Part shown: positions 23,635-35,499 of the stretch, in pieces
Layout of the letters: each line of letters opens with the position of its first letter
Numbering within the stretch: position 1 is the stretch's first letter
Assembly: GCA_040285745.1 (NCBI GenBank)
Contig: JAUFOR010000006.1
Coordinates: 1-64,000, forward strand
Direction of reading: 5' to 3'
Length of the DNA stretch: 64,000 bases
DNA from: Barthelona sp. PCE
Taxonomy: Eukaryota; Metamonada: BaSk clade
Translations under genes and position numbers: made by a program
Notes under the pieces: generated by a model
Database searches by the model: none
Seen by the model: the letters and a program-made list of their open reading frames with translations, nothing else
Told to the model about the DNA's origin: nothing

Positions 23635-25068
23635 CTAATTTCTTACATGGTTCGACAGATTTTTTTTCTTGTTGATAGTGATATCCAACCAGAAACAGAT
23701 TAGCTTGAGCAGACGCATGGCGTCGCTAGCACTACGGTATCTGCCTCTTCGATCTGGGGATTGCCATCCGAAAACATCGTCTATGTAGGCCCATAGTTGG
23801 TAACCTAGAGCACGCATAGGTGCTAGGGCTAGGTTCATCAACGCTGAGAATATAGCGGGGCCAAACGTGACTCCGAAGCACAACTTTGTGCACCGGTAAA
23901 AGCCGCCGTTGAGGGAAAATGTAAAGAACTTTTGAAAGTCTTCCGCAATGGGGATGAGATGGAAGCCGTTGGATGCATCGATGGAGAACAAATCATCGTT
24001 CGGGTTTACCAGGTTAAATAACCGCACCTTGGGCAGTTCCATTGGGAACATGTTAAACATGTCGTTAATCGGGGTGCAATCAGTGATAATTCTTATATCA
24101 CTTATTGAGACATCTTCGAAGCACTCCTCAATGTCTTCTCGACCGGCCCAGTCTTGGCTGAGGGCATCAATGGCCGATTGTTCGATGCCTTTGGGCACCA
24201 CACCGATTTTAATAAAAGCTGTTTTTACGCCAACAGGGAGTTTCGACATTTCCGACACTGGGTCATGATCCAGCTTAACAAAGGCGTCGCTTTTTTCTAT
24301 CTTTTCCTGTACTAGGAGGGAGATGCGTGATCCATCCTCAAACCAGTTTTCTTGTGGACCGTTAAACGGTTCTTTACGGATTTGAGAAACGTTTTGATTG
24401 CTCATGACGTGATGGGCGCTTACTCCGTGCGTCAACATTGATTGAAGGTTGGTGGAATGGCCAACACTCAAGCCTGCGATTTTTGCCAAAATATCGATGC
24501 GTTGACGGGTTCGACGAGGCGCATATGGGCTCGTCTGTATCGTATGCTCCATGAATTCCTCTGCCTTGTCTAGATCTATTTCTAGCTCCCGTATTTTTAG
24601 GCCGGGGATAGCGTCCATGAGAGACGCTGGCGGAGCTGGCTCAGCCCAACCAGATAGGTTGGGGGCCTGTATACCTACCGTCTCACTCGCTCTACGCTGG
24701 GGTTCCTCAATGCTGGCTGAGATTGGCCTGGCATTTTTCTGTACCGCAACGTTAAAGGCGGTTTTGAACCCCTCAGCACTCAGAGTAGGTTCTACTGGAC
24801 CTACAACTGGGGAGACGCGAGGTTTTGATGGTGGTGGTGGAGGTGGCAACCCCTGAACAGGTTCTGGTGCGATAGTGTGGGATTTTAGGGCTGTGACGCG
24901 CGCTATGTCCATGTATAGGTCCCTATCGCGGATGGCAGCCGCTAAATCTGCCTTAAGTTTGGGGATAATGGCGCTTTTTTGTGCTTCAGCTTTACGCTTT
25001 CTGCGCTTTTGATCCTCCAAAAGATCTCGGATTTCGAGAAGGGTATCGTCGTGTGGGTCCAACGGCAC
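23635..25068 (-). CDS. Retrotransposon reverse transcriptase (N-terminal region and palm)
   Basis: 477 residues. Residues 1-60 are charged and likely helical; 70-95 is proline-rich; 100-230 is unrecognised. The reverse transcriptase runs from about 320 to the end: FSIDASNGFH at 361-370 carries the first catalytic Asp (364), CFGVTFGPAIF (397-407) is the conserved motif before the active site, and YIDD at 428-431 is the catalytic box. The frame ends early in a lysine run because of the A-run at 23660-23667; the protein sense continues in the next frame. It starts 78 bp downstream of the gag-like ORF, so separate initiation or a shift is needed. Confidence 0.92.
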   Translation of the reverse strand: MPLDPHDDTLLEIRDLLEDQKRRKRKAEAQKSAIIPKLKADLAAAIRDRDLYMDIARVTALKSHTIAPEPVQGLPPPPPPSKPRVSPVVGPVEPTLSAEGFKTAFNVAVQKNARPISASIEEPQRRASETVGIQAPNLSGWAEPAPPASLMDAIPGLKIRELEIDLDKAEEFMEHTIQTSPYAPRRTRQRIDILAKIAGLSVGHSTNLQSMLTHGVSAHHVMSNQNVSQIRKEPFNGPQENWFEDGSRISLLVQEKIEKSDAFVKLDHDPVSEMSKLPVGVKTAFIKIGVVPKGIEQSAIDALSQDWAGREDIEECFEDVSISDIRIITDCTPINDMFNMFPMELPKVRLFNLVNPNDDLFSIDASNGFHLIPIAEDFQKFFTFSLNGGFYRCTKLCFGVTFGPAIFSALMNLALAPMRALGYQLWAYIDDVFGWQSPDRRGRYRSASDAMRLLKLICFWLDITINKKKNLSNHVRN

Positions 25069-25146
25069 CTCACAGTGCTGTGGCGACTCGACGCGGGTGG
25101 AAAGCCTCTCAACTGGGTTAGATTTACAAGCGAGAGACTCGTCATC

Positions 25147-26490
25147 TCACTTTCTCCTGCTTCGCCGCGGTCTCCTAGGTTGCTTATACTTGGAGACGCC
25201 CTTGGGGGACAACGCGTCAATGAACAGCGTCGGGCGGCCGGGGAGGTGTCTTACGAGGAAATTTATCTCATTCACACAACTTGCAATAGCTGAGGCGTCG
25301 GTTTCCGAGATTCTTTCCAAGGCCTTCATGTAATCAGAGTTTCTATGGCCGATCCAGAGGCTGATGGCGGTGAGCATGACGGGGCGAGTTTCCTCCGAGA
25401 CTTCGTCGCTGCCTATGACTGCCATCAAGTCTAGGATACAGTGGAGGAATGCCACTGGGACTGCAGTTTTTTGACGACTAGCGTGGTATTGTCTTCTCTT
25501 CCAAGAATTTTCAGGGTTGCCGAGGCAAGTGAAGCTCTCGTTTATAATTCTATACCACCGGGAGCTATCGTTGGAGACATTGTTTTCTTCTAAAACGGGC
25601 AGGATTCCTGGGAAGAGGCCTCCGTTGTTGTAGTTGAGGGTTCTGGTGGCGCCGAACGTGGTTTTGAGGATTTCAATCAGGTTATCCCAGCCTGGCTCGG
25701 GGCCAAGCTTGGGCTCTTCCGTCATCCGAGCCATGAAGCCTTTTATCCTTCCCATGGCCTCAGGGTCAAATGGGCGGGCGAACGCATTCATGGATGGGTC
25801 TGTACCCCCTTGTGGAACCACAAAGTTGGGGGCCATTTGCTCCATCAGCGCCTCCTCGACATACCGGGATATGTCGCCCGAATTCCCCCTGAATGTATCG
25901 ATAATCTCGTCCCGCATTGCCACGATGTTACTCATGGGCAGGGGCTTGAGGACCGCCTCAAACGCGGCCTCATCGAAGTCGCTGGTCGCCTGGAGCTTCG
26001 CACGGGCACCCTGTGCAAATTTCCTGACACGGTCATGCAGAGGATACACAAGCTTAAAAAGCATGTCCCAGGCATTTTGTGCGACTCCTGAACTCGACCT
26101 CCTAAGGTCGGATGTTGCCTTTCTTATTTCGGCCGCGGTGGCCTCCGCGGTGGGCATGCCCATGAAGAGAAGAAGTAACGCGTACTTCTCCCTTTCACCG
26201 TCCTCGCTGCTGCCTCTGTCCCACACCGCAGTGGGGATGGGCTCGTTATGGTTTAGCAGCGGGATCTCATCTACAATGTGCACCAATGATGCCAAGAGGA
26301 CGGGTAGTACACTCTTGCACAGGTGGGACACTTTCTTGAGCTTCCAGAGCTCTGGACTATCCTTGAGGCTATACATGGCCTCAAAGACCATCTCTGCCAT
26401 GTCCACGACCCTCCTCACGGGCTCCTTGTAGTTTGTTTTTAAATTTCTAAAACTTAAACATTCTATTCCCTCATTTACATAACTCGACAT
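25147..26490 (-). CDS. Retrotransposon gag-like ORF1
   Basis: 447 residues, first coding frame of the element, starting 49 bp inside repeat B2. It is rich in helix-forming sequence and ends in a strongly basic tail (residues about 434-447, seven Arg and three Lys among fourteen). This fits nucleic-acid binding by a Gag protein. I see no zinc knuckle and no protease motif. I do not recognise it by sequence; the role is inferred from its place before the reverse transcriptase and its basic end. ATG is at 26490 with an in-frame second Met near residue 30. Confidence 0.8.
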   Translation of the reverse strand: MSSYVNEGIECLSFRNLKTNYKEPVRRVVDMAEMVFEAMYSLKDSPELWKLKKVSHLCKSVLPVLLASLVHIVDEIPLLNHNEPIPTAVWDRGSSEDGEREKYALLLLFMGMPTAEATAAEIRKATSDLRRSSSGVAQNAWDMLFKLVYPLHDRVRKFAQGARAKLQATSDFDEAAFEAVLKPLPMSNIVAMRDEIIDTFRGNSGDISRYVEEALMEQMAPNFVVPQGGTDPSMNAFARPFDPEAMGRIKGFMARMTEEPKLGPEPGWDNLIEILKTTFGATRTLNYNNGGLFPGILPVLEENNVSNDSSRWYRIINESFTCLGNPENSWKRRQYHASRQKTAVPVAFLHCILDLMAVIGSDEVSEETRPVMLTAISLWIGHRNSDYMKALERISETDASAIASCVNEINFLVRHLPGRPTLFIDALSPKGVSKYKQPRRPRRSRRK

Positions 26491-26538
26491 TGAACAAAGG
26501 ATTTAAATCTCAATATATATCAATCTTTGACGGGTTTT

Positions 26539-26676
26539 TTTTTGAATTCAGGAAAGAAATCGAAAAGCAGTTACTCGAGTCCGAGTAACTTAGCTAGGAT
26601 TATTCTTTAACTCTCACTATCAGTGTATGTCATCTAGGTTTCGGGTGCATCAAGATTCCGATTGCCATCAACTACA
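26539..26676 (-). repeat. Split direct repeat B2 (outer, element right end)
   Basis: 138 bp, homologous to B1. It contains the same 22-bp inverted repeat (26569-26590) and ends with ACTACA at the exact element boundary. In the coding sense this is the 5' end, so it should carry the promoter of the element RNA; no TATA-like box can be assigned with confidence. Confidence 0.92.
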
Positions 26677-27288
26677 AAATCCGAGGAGCAAGTAAAAAAC
26701 CTCAATTATTTCCAAGAAATTTGTCACACCCTCAACATGTTTTTATTAGCATGTAAAAAAACTATCGTTTTTAGACCGTAGAACATCAGATAGCATCATT
26801 AAGACCATTAAAATAGCAAAAATGTTGCTTAAAAGGTAAAAAAAAAAAACACCTTTTATATTACCGTAGTAAACCGTATTATGAATAATTTAGAGAGAGT
26901 GTGTAAGTGCAAAGCCAAAGAGATGTTATGTAGTAAGAGTAATGCTTGTGATATATGAGCGTACCGCTAAATACAATCATTCTTGATAGAAACCGTAGCT
27001 AATAAAATCATGTATTAGTATCAATAATACATACTAACTAACTAACAAAAGCAATAGCAAATATTCAAAGTCAAGGCTAATGAAGAAAATTGTAGATACA
27101 TCAGACGAAAAGTCTGCAGACTGCAGTTTGAAAAATTCAACTATAATTAGTAACAGTAAATATATAAAAGTCACAGATACTTTAGATTCTTTATGTATGT
27201 TGTTATGAATGTGAGAAACAAAGGTAAAAATACAAACACCTTTGATAGAAACCGTATTAAGATTAAAGTGATATAATAAATAATTATA
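26677..27288 (-). other. 5S-28S intergenic spacer, copy 3, right of the retrotransposon
   Basis: Together with 20167-20270 this makes the interrupted spacer of unit 3. Compared with 33954-34909 it lacks 232 bp: the sequence jumps from CTTAAAAG (ending 26835) to GTAAAAAAAA, removing the structured spacer element. The 28S-proximal part, with AGTCTGCAGACT and both full TGATAGAAACCGTA motifs, is intact. Confidence 0.88.
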
Positions 27289-27694
27289 TCGAAACGTCTC
27301 AAAGAAGATGAGGCTCAGCGGATCGTGCCGAAGTGACACTCTCACATACTTACACCACTCCTTGAGTAGGCCTACTCGTCTAGTAGGGTTTCAAACTAGT
27401 CATGCTCATTTATTATGCAAAGGTTACCGAACCAACATTTAGAAGATACGGTAAGTCTTATAATGTGCTCTCCGAATACATGAGTATTCTACACTGAGAC
27501 TTCTAAGCAATATTGACTAGGAAGTAATCGTTTTTTAGATTAGATGCCAACTTAGAGGCGTTCAGTTGTAATCTAACCTGCTTAGCTTCGCAGCAATGTC
27601 TGTTCAGACAACTGCAGATACCAAATGCAAGGTATAATAGTTCCTCTCGTACTTTACTACACTACTATCACGATTAATAAATCAAAAGGATTAA

Positions 27695-27739
<45 letters not shown>

Positions 27740-27773
27740 TTAACGGGTGAACAATCCGACACTTGGTGAATTC

Positions 27774-27818
<45 letters not shown>

Positions 27819-27841
27819 TACGTCGCTATGAACGCTTGGCA

Positions 27842-27876
<35 letters not shown>

Positions 27877-28269
27877 TCACACCTAGCTTAAAGCATTTAA
27901 AAAACTAAGTGATCGATAGGCCTTTGTTTCCAATGTATTTGACGTACTGAATCACATACTCAAGCGAGCTTTTACCCTTTTGTTCTAGAAGAGATTTCTG
28001 TCCTCTAGGAGCTCACCTTAGGACAACTAAGCTACGGTGTCTTAGTTGTACCGCCCCAGCCAAACTCCCAATCTGATTATGTTCTTAATTTGGGTTCAGC
28101 GCAAAGCTGTTAAATCTTAAAAAATTTCCATATAATTAAGTTAGTAAAACGTCGACGAGTATCATGGTCTTTCACCTTTGCCGGAGCTCCCATGTACCTA
28201 CACTACTCGAGACATTTCACAAAAGCAGACTAGAGTCAAGCTCAACAGGGTCTTCTTGCCCCTTTGATA

Positions 28270-28303
<34 letters not shown>

Positions 28304-28329
28304 TGATCGTAGATAGGGACAGTGGGAAC

Positions 28330-28402
<73 letters not shown>

Positions 28403-29670
28403 CCCCGCCGTTTACGAGTGCTTCAGCATATCACTACACATTCACAAAAAACATCGCACTGGGCAGAAATCACATTGCGTCAACGTCGTTTTACAACCAT
28501 CGCAATGCTGTGTTTTTATTAAACAGTCGGGTTCCCCTTGTCCGTACCAGTTCCAAGTTAGCTGTTAATTGTGATGAAACGTTCCGTAGAACTACCAAAA
28601 CCCTTTTAAATCGTAAATAAGACGTCCACTGAAAACCCCGAAGGGTATCTATAGCTATCGAATTGTCAGATATGTCCAGATTAAGGCTTCGATCACTCAG
28701 CCCTTAGAGCCAATCCTTTTCCCGAAGTTACGGATCTAATTTGCCGACTTCCCTTACCTACATTCATCAATCAGACCAGAGGCTACTCACCTTGGAGACC
28801 TGCGGCGGTTATGGGTACGGCTGTATTATAAAGATCATCCATTGGTTTTTCAAGGATCGTCGAAAGCGCACCGGACAGACGAATTGTCTGCTCGTGAGTA
28901 CATTTATCCATATCTCCAGCTGAACTGCTTCCATGGAAATAGTACTTTGAAAAGAGAAGAAAACTCTTCCCGGAACTTCCTACAATGTCACCAATTTCAT
29001 TCGTGTTACCACCTACTACATAATACAGTACAGGAATATAAACCTGCTTCCCTTTTCGATAGGAGTGCACAAAGCACTTTTGATACAGAGTTAACCTATC
29101 TCTTAGGACCGACTAACCTATGTCCAAATACAGTTGACATAGAACCCTTCTCCACTTCGGCCTTCGAGGTTCTCACTCGAATACTTGCTACTTCCACCAA
29201 GATCTGCACTAGAGACTGTTCCAGTCCGATTCACATCGTAACCTTCTTAACAAATCTCCACGCCCTCCTACACATTGGAACTTACATTGATTGTTCCAAT
29301 GGTGGAGTATAGGTAATACGCTTGAGCGCCATCCATTTTCAGGGCTAATTGATTCGGCTGGTGAGTTATAACACACTCCTTAGCGGATTCCAACTTCTAT
29401 GGCCACCGTCCAGCTGTCATAATCAAACAACACCTTTTATGGGATCTAATGAGCGTATATTTAGGCACCTCAACTCCACGTTCGGTTCATCCCGCATCGC
29501 CAGTTCTGCTTACCAAAAAATGGCCCACTAAGAGTTCTGATTCTACATCCAAGTTCAAATTAAGTAACATGGACTGCTTGCCCGTTCAAAGTTTGAGAAT
29601 AGGCTGAGGTCATTTCGTCCCCAGTACCTCTAATCAGTGGCTTTACCAGACAAAACTCATATGAACTCCT

Positions 29671-29710
<40 letters not shown>

Positions 29711-30693
29711 CGATTCGATTAGTCTTTCGCCCCTATACCCAAGTTTGACGATCGATTTGTACGTCAGAACCGCTTCGGACCTCCACCTGAGTTTCCCCAG
29801 GCTTCATCCTACTCAGGCATAGTTCACCGTCTTTCGGGTCCCAAACAACATGCTCCAACTCCATGGATTTGCCAAAGCGCCTCCCGGGTCGATTGTGCAC
29901 CTTACAGGTTCCAACCTCAGTGGACTTGGTCCACCTTTACTTTCATTTCGCGTATGGGTTTAACACCCAAACACTCGCATGTTACTTAGACTCCTTGGTC
30001 CGTGTTTCAAGACGGGTGAGTTAGCACCCATTACCATCATCTTGATTGAAGCAAATTACCATCTGCCTACTAATTAAACAGTAACTCAACACAAAGTGAC
30101 GACTAAACTGAATAACTTCGCTAGCTTATTGCAACCTACAGACAATCTCGTTCCTCTGTCTCCGTTGAATATACTCGAGGTCTATAAAGATCCGAAGATC
30201 CACCTTTCCTCGTGAGCCAAACAACATGAAACAGATGATAGTGACTAGTATGGAAACCCATACAATCAGAGTACTAACACCTTCCCTTTCAACAATTTCA
30301 GGTACTTTTAACCCTCTCTTCAGAGTACTTTTCATCGTTCGTTCACACTACTTATTTGCTATCGGTCTTCCAGAAATATTTAGCTTTAGGTGATGCTTAC
30401 CACCCACTTAAGACTCCAATCCCAAAGAGCCCGACTCTTAGAGCTAACGGGTATTTACTTATCAGCGACACAAACGGGACTATCACCCTCTATGGTATAC
30501 CGTTCCAGGTAACTTAGTGTCGCATCCAAATAATCCGAAAGTCTATATGCCACAACAGTTCCATACGGAACTTTTAGGCGTGAGCTTTTCCCTTTTCGCT
30601 CGCCGCTACTAGGGGAATCGCAGTTGCTTTCTTTTCCTGCGCTTAGTAATATGCTTAAATTCAGCGCGTTCTCCTACTTGATTTGAGGTAAAA
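27289..30693 (-). rRNA. 28S rRNA, copy 4
   Basis: A clean LSU gene of about 3.4 kb immediately to the right of the interrupted spacer. The sarcin-ricin loop lies near 27641-27655 on the reverse strand. It shares CCTTTCCTCGTGAG (near 30206) with copy 3. Confidence 0.97.
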
Positions 30694-30816
30694 TATTAAA
30701 GACTTAACCCAAAGTGGTCTTTTGCACATATGCTAAGATTCACTATGAAGGGAGATATTTCATTAAAACATATTTCTATGTTAAAACAGTCCAACAACAG
30801 AATTGTTGTTATAATA

Positions 30817-30966
30817 AATATTACGCTCAAACAAGCATACCTCCGAAGAGGTGCAATTTGCGTTCAGAAATTTGATGATCAACAGGGTCTGCAATTCACA
30901 TTACGTATCGCAGTTCGCTGCGTCCTTCATCGATCTGGAAACCAAGACATCCATTGTTGAAAGTTA
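30817..30966 (-). rRNA. 5.8S rRNA, copy 4
   Basis: 150 nt and clean. Flanked by ITS2 (about 30694-30816) and ITS1 (about 30967-31104). Confidence 0.95.
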
Positions 30967-31104
30967 TCATGGTTAATTATCTTACATATGTAAGAGATAT
31001 TTTAGGTTATATAGTATAAAAAGCAAACATCAAAGATGTTTTCTAATAATTACACAATTTGTTTGTATTTAAGAGTACAACGCAATGTTGTCTCTTGAAT
31101 TTGC

Positions 31105-31247
31105 TATTGATCCAACCGAAGGTTCACCTACGGTTACCTTGTTACGACTTTTCCTTCCTCTAGATGATAAGACACACTGAACTTTTCACCCAACTAAGTA
31201 TTGCTACTGTGCGTTGGCGCGATCCGAACATTTTGGCACATCATCCG

Positions 31248-31291
<44 letters not shown>

Positions 31292-31730
31292 ATCAGCGTG
31301 CGCTAATGACACACACTTACTAGGAATTCCTTGTTCATGACCCATAATTGCAAAGGTCAATCCCAACATCACGATGTCTTTTAAAGATTAGCCAGGCCTC
31401 TCGACCAAGCTATTGCTTATTGACGACATCAGTGTAGCACGCGTGCGGCCCAGGACATCTAAGAGCATCACAGACCTGTTATTGCCCCAACCTTCCTCCA
31501 GATAAAACTCTGGCAGTCCCTCTAAGAAGTTGGTCCATTTTGTAAAAAATGTCCAACTATTTAGCAGGATGGGGTCTCGTTCGTTAACGGAATTAACCAG
31601 ACAAATCACTCCACCAACTAAGAACGGCCATGCACTACCACTCATAGAATCAAGAAACTGCTCTCAAAGTGTCAATCATTACTATGTCCGGCCCTGGTAA
31701 GTTGTTCCGTGTTGAATCAGATTAAGCCGC

Positions 31731-31799
<69 letters not shown>

Positions 31800-32893
31800 A
31801 GAACCCAAAAACTTTGATTTCTCGTAAGGTGCTGGGGGGTACAATAAACCTGTGCCTCCAATCCCTAGTCGGCATAGTTTATGGTTGAGACTACGACGGT
31901 GTCTAATCGTCTTCGATTCCCCAACTATCGTTCTTGATCAATGAAAACATCCTTGTCGAACGCCTTCGCTTCTGTTTGTCATTAGGAGATCAGAAAATTT
32001 CACCTCTCACTCCTAAGTACAGACGACCCCAAACTGTCCCTATTAATCATTACTCCTTCCTATGTACCAACAAAAGGTCAGAGTCCTATTTCATTATCCC
32101 ATGCTAGTGTATTCAATTGCGTATACCTGCTTTGAACACTCTAATTTATTCAAGGTAAAAAAACCATATCTAACAGACGCCCTAAGGAATCTGAAGAAAA
32201 TGGTAGGAAGAACCAGTACAATAAAGATGTAATCTAACGATAATCATCCATGCACTGATTCACAAGTTCAACTACGAGCTTTTTTAACTGCAACAGTTTT
32301 AACATACGCTATTGGAGCTGGTATTACCGCGGCTGCTGGCACCAGACTTGCCCTCCAATTGCTTTCTAAAGGTCTATTTACACCTAAACCATTACATGCC
32401 GGGACACATAGTGCCTACGGTTGTTATTTCTTGTCACCTTCTCCCTGAGTCAGGATTGGAAAATTTTCGCGCCTGCTGCCTTCCGTGGAAGTGGGAGCCG
32501 TTTCTCAGGCTCCCTCTCCGGAATCGAACCCTGATTCTCCGTTACCCGTCAACACCTTCGTAGGCCTCTATCCTACGAATAAGTATGATAGGGCAGAGAT
32601 TTAAATGATACGTCGCGTCAAGAGACAACGATCAGCGAATATATTATGATTCACCTAAGTCAGCTAATGAAAGCTGGGTTGGTTTAGTCTAATATATGCA
32701 ATCCTTCGTGAGTTGGATTTTTGTACATGTATTAGCCCTAGTTTACCACGGTTATCCTAGTAGTAAGACTATCAAAGAAATTATCACTGATTTAATGAGC
32801 CATTCGCAGTTTCTCAGTATAAATGATCATACTTAGACATGCATGGCTAAATCCTTGAGACAAGCATATGATACTGGCAGGATCAACCAGGTA
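31105..32893 (-). rRNA. 18S rRNA, copy 4
   Basis: A clean SSU gene with intact universal motifs. One local oddity is GCTGGGGGGTAC near 31833 in place of GCTGAAGGGGTAC in copies 3, 5 and 6, a small difference in a normally conserved stretch. Confidence 0.96.
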
Positions 32894-33834
32894 ACTTTTT
32901 TAAAACATCGGCGAACCGAGTTCTTAAAAGCAAGACTAAAGTCTTTTTCCTAATTGTATAGACAGAAAGTCTGTGTAAGACAATCTGCTAAATCCTTTCA
33001 GATCTATCATAATTCTCTGCTTTATGCACGATTCATTTGTTACATATATTAAATATGACATCAAATGATACTAACATAAAACATACAGCTGCTCTGACAT
33101 GCGACTTCCCTTTACAGAGAAGATCACACCGATTACAGCACTCAAACATTCAACAATGTTACCGTTAAAGGTACAAATACAGAACGTTTTTTTCTTACTA
33201 ATGTAAGAAATCCTTGTGTTCCGTTTAAAATCGGGTCTAAACCCATTTTTACTTGAACACAAGTTTATTTTATCATAAACATTATACTAACTTACAATGT
33301 AAGCTTTCAATGACTGAGTAGAGTGTTACCACTCTCCTCAACTATACTTTAAATTACTTTTAGTACAGACATGAAAATCAAAAAATTTAACATTAGGGCC
33401 TCTAATAAAATGACTGAAAAAATATGCATATTTTTTTAGCTTGTCAACACATTGGATTTCTCACTCATTCTAAAAATTTCTAAAAAGTACTTGTTGTCAC
33501 AGCAAGGCGCGTTCACGCCTATGCTGTGACTTTATTCATCAGCTTAGACCCTCCAAGTGCACAAAAATGAAGTTAAAACGATAAAAAAAATAAAAAAAAA
33601 AAACAACTCACAAAAACTACGGTTTTCAATATAGAACACTTAAAAAAAGTGTGATTGTTGACATTAATCAGACCTCAAACGATATTAAGTTCATTATAGG
33701 CAATATAATGATTGAAAAAAAAAAGCAAAATTTTTCTACTTTCTAAATAACCTTGCTCCTTATTCCTATAGACCTGAAAACACGTTTACAGACCGTTTTC
33801 GTGCATTCTGACGGTTCAAAAAATGCAAATAAAA
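32894..33834 (-). other. 18S-5S spacer, copy 4
   Basis: A clean upstream spacer with the perfect stem-loop form (GTCACAGCA) also seen in copy 3, here near 33497-33531. A local A-run expansion lies at about 33581-33603. I see no gene. Confidence 0.87.
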
Positions 33835-33953
33835 AGCTTACAGCACTTGGGATTCCCGCGGGCTCTCGCAACGCAGTACTAACCAAGCCCTAACCTGCTT
33901 AACCTCAGTGTTCGGGATGAGAACTGGCGTTTCCAGGTTGGTATGGCCGAAGC
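33835..33953 (-). rRNA. 5S rRNA, copy 4
   Basis: 119 nt, identical to copy 3 in the conserved start and 3' stem. Confidence 0.95.
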
Positions 33954-34909
33954 TGGAAATCTTAGTCGATTTTCAAAACTCGGATCTACATACCAAAATG
34001 TTGTAAAAAAAAATCTCAAATTCGTGGCTTCACTAATAAATTCAATGGAGAAGGGCGAAATCCGAGGAGCAAGTAAAAAACCTCAATTATTTCCAAGAAA
34101 TTTGTCACACCCTCAACATGTTTTTATTAGCATGTAAAAAAACTATTGTTTTTTTAGACCGTAGAACATCAGATAGCATCATTAAGACCATTAAAATAGC
34201 AAAAATGTTGCTTAAAAGTCGTAGGAGGTTGTAAATTTACTTCGGAGTTAGACACTTGTACGGGAGTTATGAGCTCCCCTCGAGTGCTGTGCTTGCACTG
34301 AGAATTGTTCTAGAGCCCTTTTTTTTTTTTTTTAAATAAAAGGGGAGAAAGAAATGATGTAAGTACTCACAGAGTACAAGAGGGAAGACCGCGTGTCTAC
34401 TCCTCAGTAGATTTACTCCTACGAAATAGCGTGTTATTCACAAGCGTGCCGTAAAAAAAAAAAACACCTTTTATATTACCGTAGTAAACCGTATTATGAA
34501 TAATTTAGAGAGAGTGTGTAAGTGCAAAGCCAAAGAGATGTTATGTAGTAAGAATAATGCTTGTGATATATGAGCGTACCGCTAAATACAATCATTCTTG
34601 ATAGAAACCGTAGCTAATAAAATCATGTATTAGTATCAATAATACATACTAACTAACTAACAAAAGCAATAGCAAATATTCAAAGTCAAGGCTAATGAAG
34701 AAAATTGTAGATACATCAGACGAAAAGTCTGCAGACTGCAGTTTGAAAAATTCAACTATAATTAGTAACAGTAAATATATAAAAAGTCACAGATACTTTA
34801 GATTCTTTTTATGTATGTTGTTATGAATGTGAGAAACAAAGGTAAAAAAAATACAAACACCTTTGATAGAAACCGTATTAAGATTAAAGTGATATAATAA
34901 ATAATTATA
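33954..34909 (-). other. 5S-28S intergenic spacer, copy 4
   Basis: An uninterrupted spacer that shows the empty insertion site of the retrotransposon (GGGCGAAATCCG near 34055-34066). It contains the structured element at 34243-34346 and the TGATAGAAACCGTA motifs. I see no gene. Confidence 0.88.
34243..34346 (+). other. Structured spacer element, copy in unit 4 spacer
   Basis: It contains three consecutive inverted repeats: GGGAG/CTCCC, AGTGC/GCACT and CCCTTTT/AAAAGGG around a T-run. The first loop differs from the copy at 41865 (TTATGAG versus TTGCGAG) while the stem is kept. Strand assignment is arbitrary. Confidence 0.55.
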
Positions 34910-35317
34910 TCGAAACGTCTCAAAGAAGATGAGGCTCAGCGGATCGTGCCGAAGTGACACTCTCACATACTTACACCACTCCTTGAGTAGGCCTACTCGT
35001 CTAGTAGGGTTTCAAACTAGTCATGCTCATTTATTATGCAAAGGTTACCGAACCAACATTTAGAAGATACGGTAAGTCTTATAATGTGCTCTCCGAATAC
35101 ATGAGTATTCTACACTGAGACTTCTAAGCAATATTGACTAGGAAGTAATCGTTTTTTTTAGATTAGATGCCAACTTAGAGGCGTTCAGTTGTAATCTAAC
35201 CTGCTTAGCTTCGCAGCAATGTCTGTTCAGACAACTGCAGATACCAAATGCAAGGTATAATAGTTCCTCTCGTACTTTACTACACTACTATCACGATTAA
35301 TAAATCAAAAGGATTAA

Positions 35318-35362
<45 letters not shown>

Positions 35363-35396
35363 TTAACGGGTGAACAATCCGACACTTGGTGAATTC

Positions 35397-35441
<45 letters not shown>

Positions 35442-35464
35442 TACGTCGCTATGAACGCTTGGCA

Positions 35465-35499
<35 letters not shown>

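Larger units (their letters stand above)
20271..26676 (-). mobile_element. Ngaro/PAT-like (DIRS order) tyrosine-recombinase retrotransposon
   Basis: A 6,406-bp insertion in an rDNA spacer. The empty site in other units reads GGGCG-AAATCCG; here GGGCG is followed by TTATCC and the right end ACTACA is followed by AAATCCG, so no target duplication is visible. Coding strand is minus. Order in that sense: repeat B2, gag-like ORF, reverse transcriptase, RNase H, tyrosine recombinase, then A2, B1 and A1. This split direct repeat pattern (A1-ORFs-B1-A2-B2 in family terms) is known from Ngaro, PAT and related elements. No integrase, protease or methyltransferase domain is seen. The element looks richer in GC than its surroundings. 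Confidence 0.93.
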
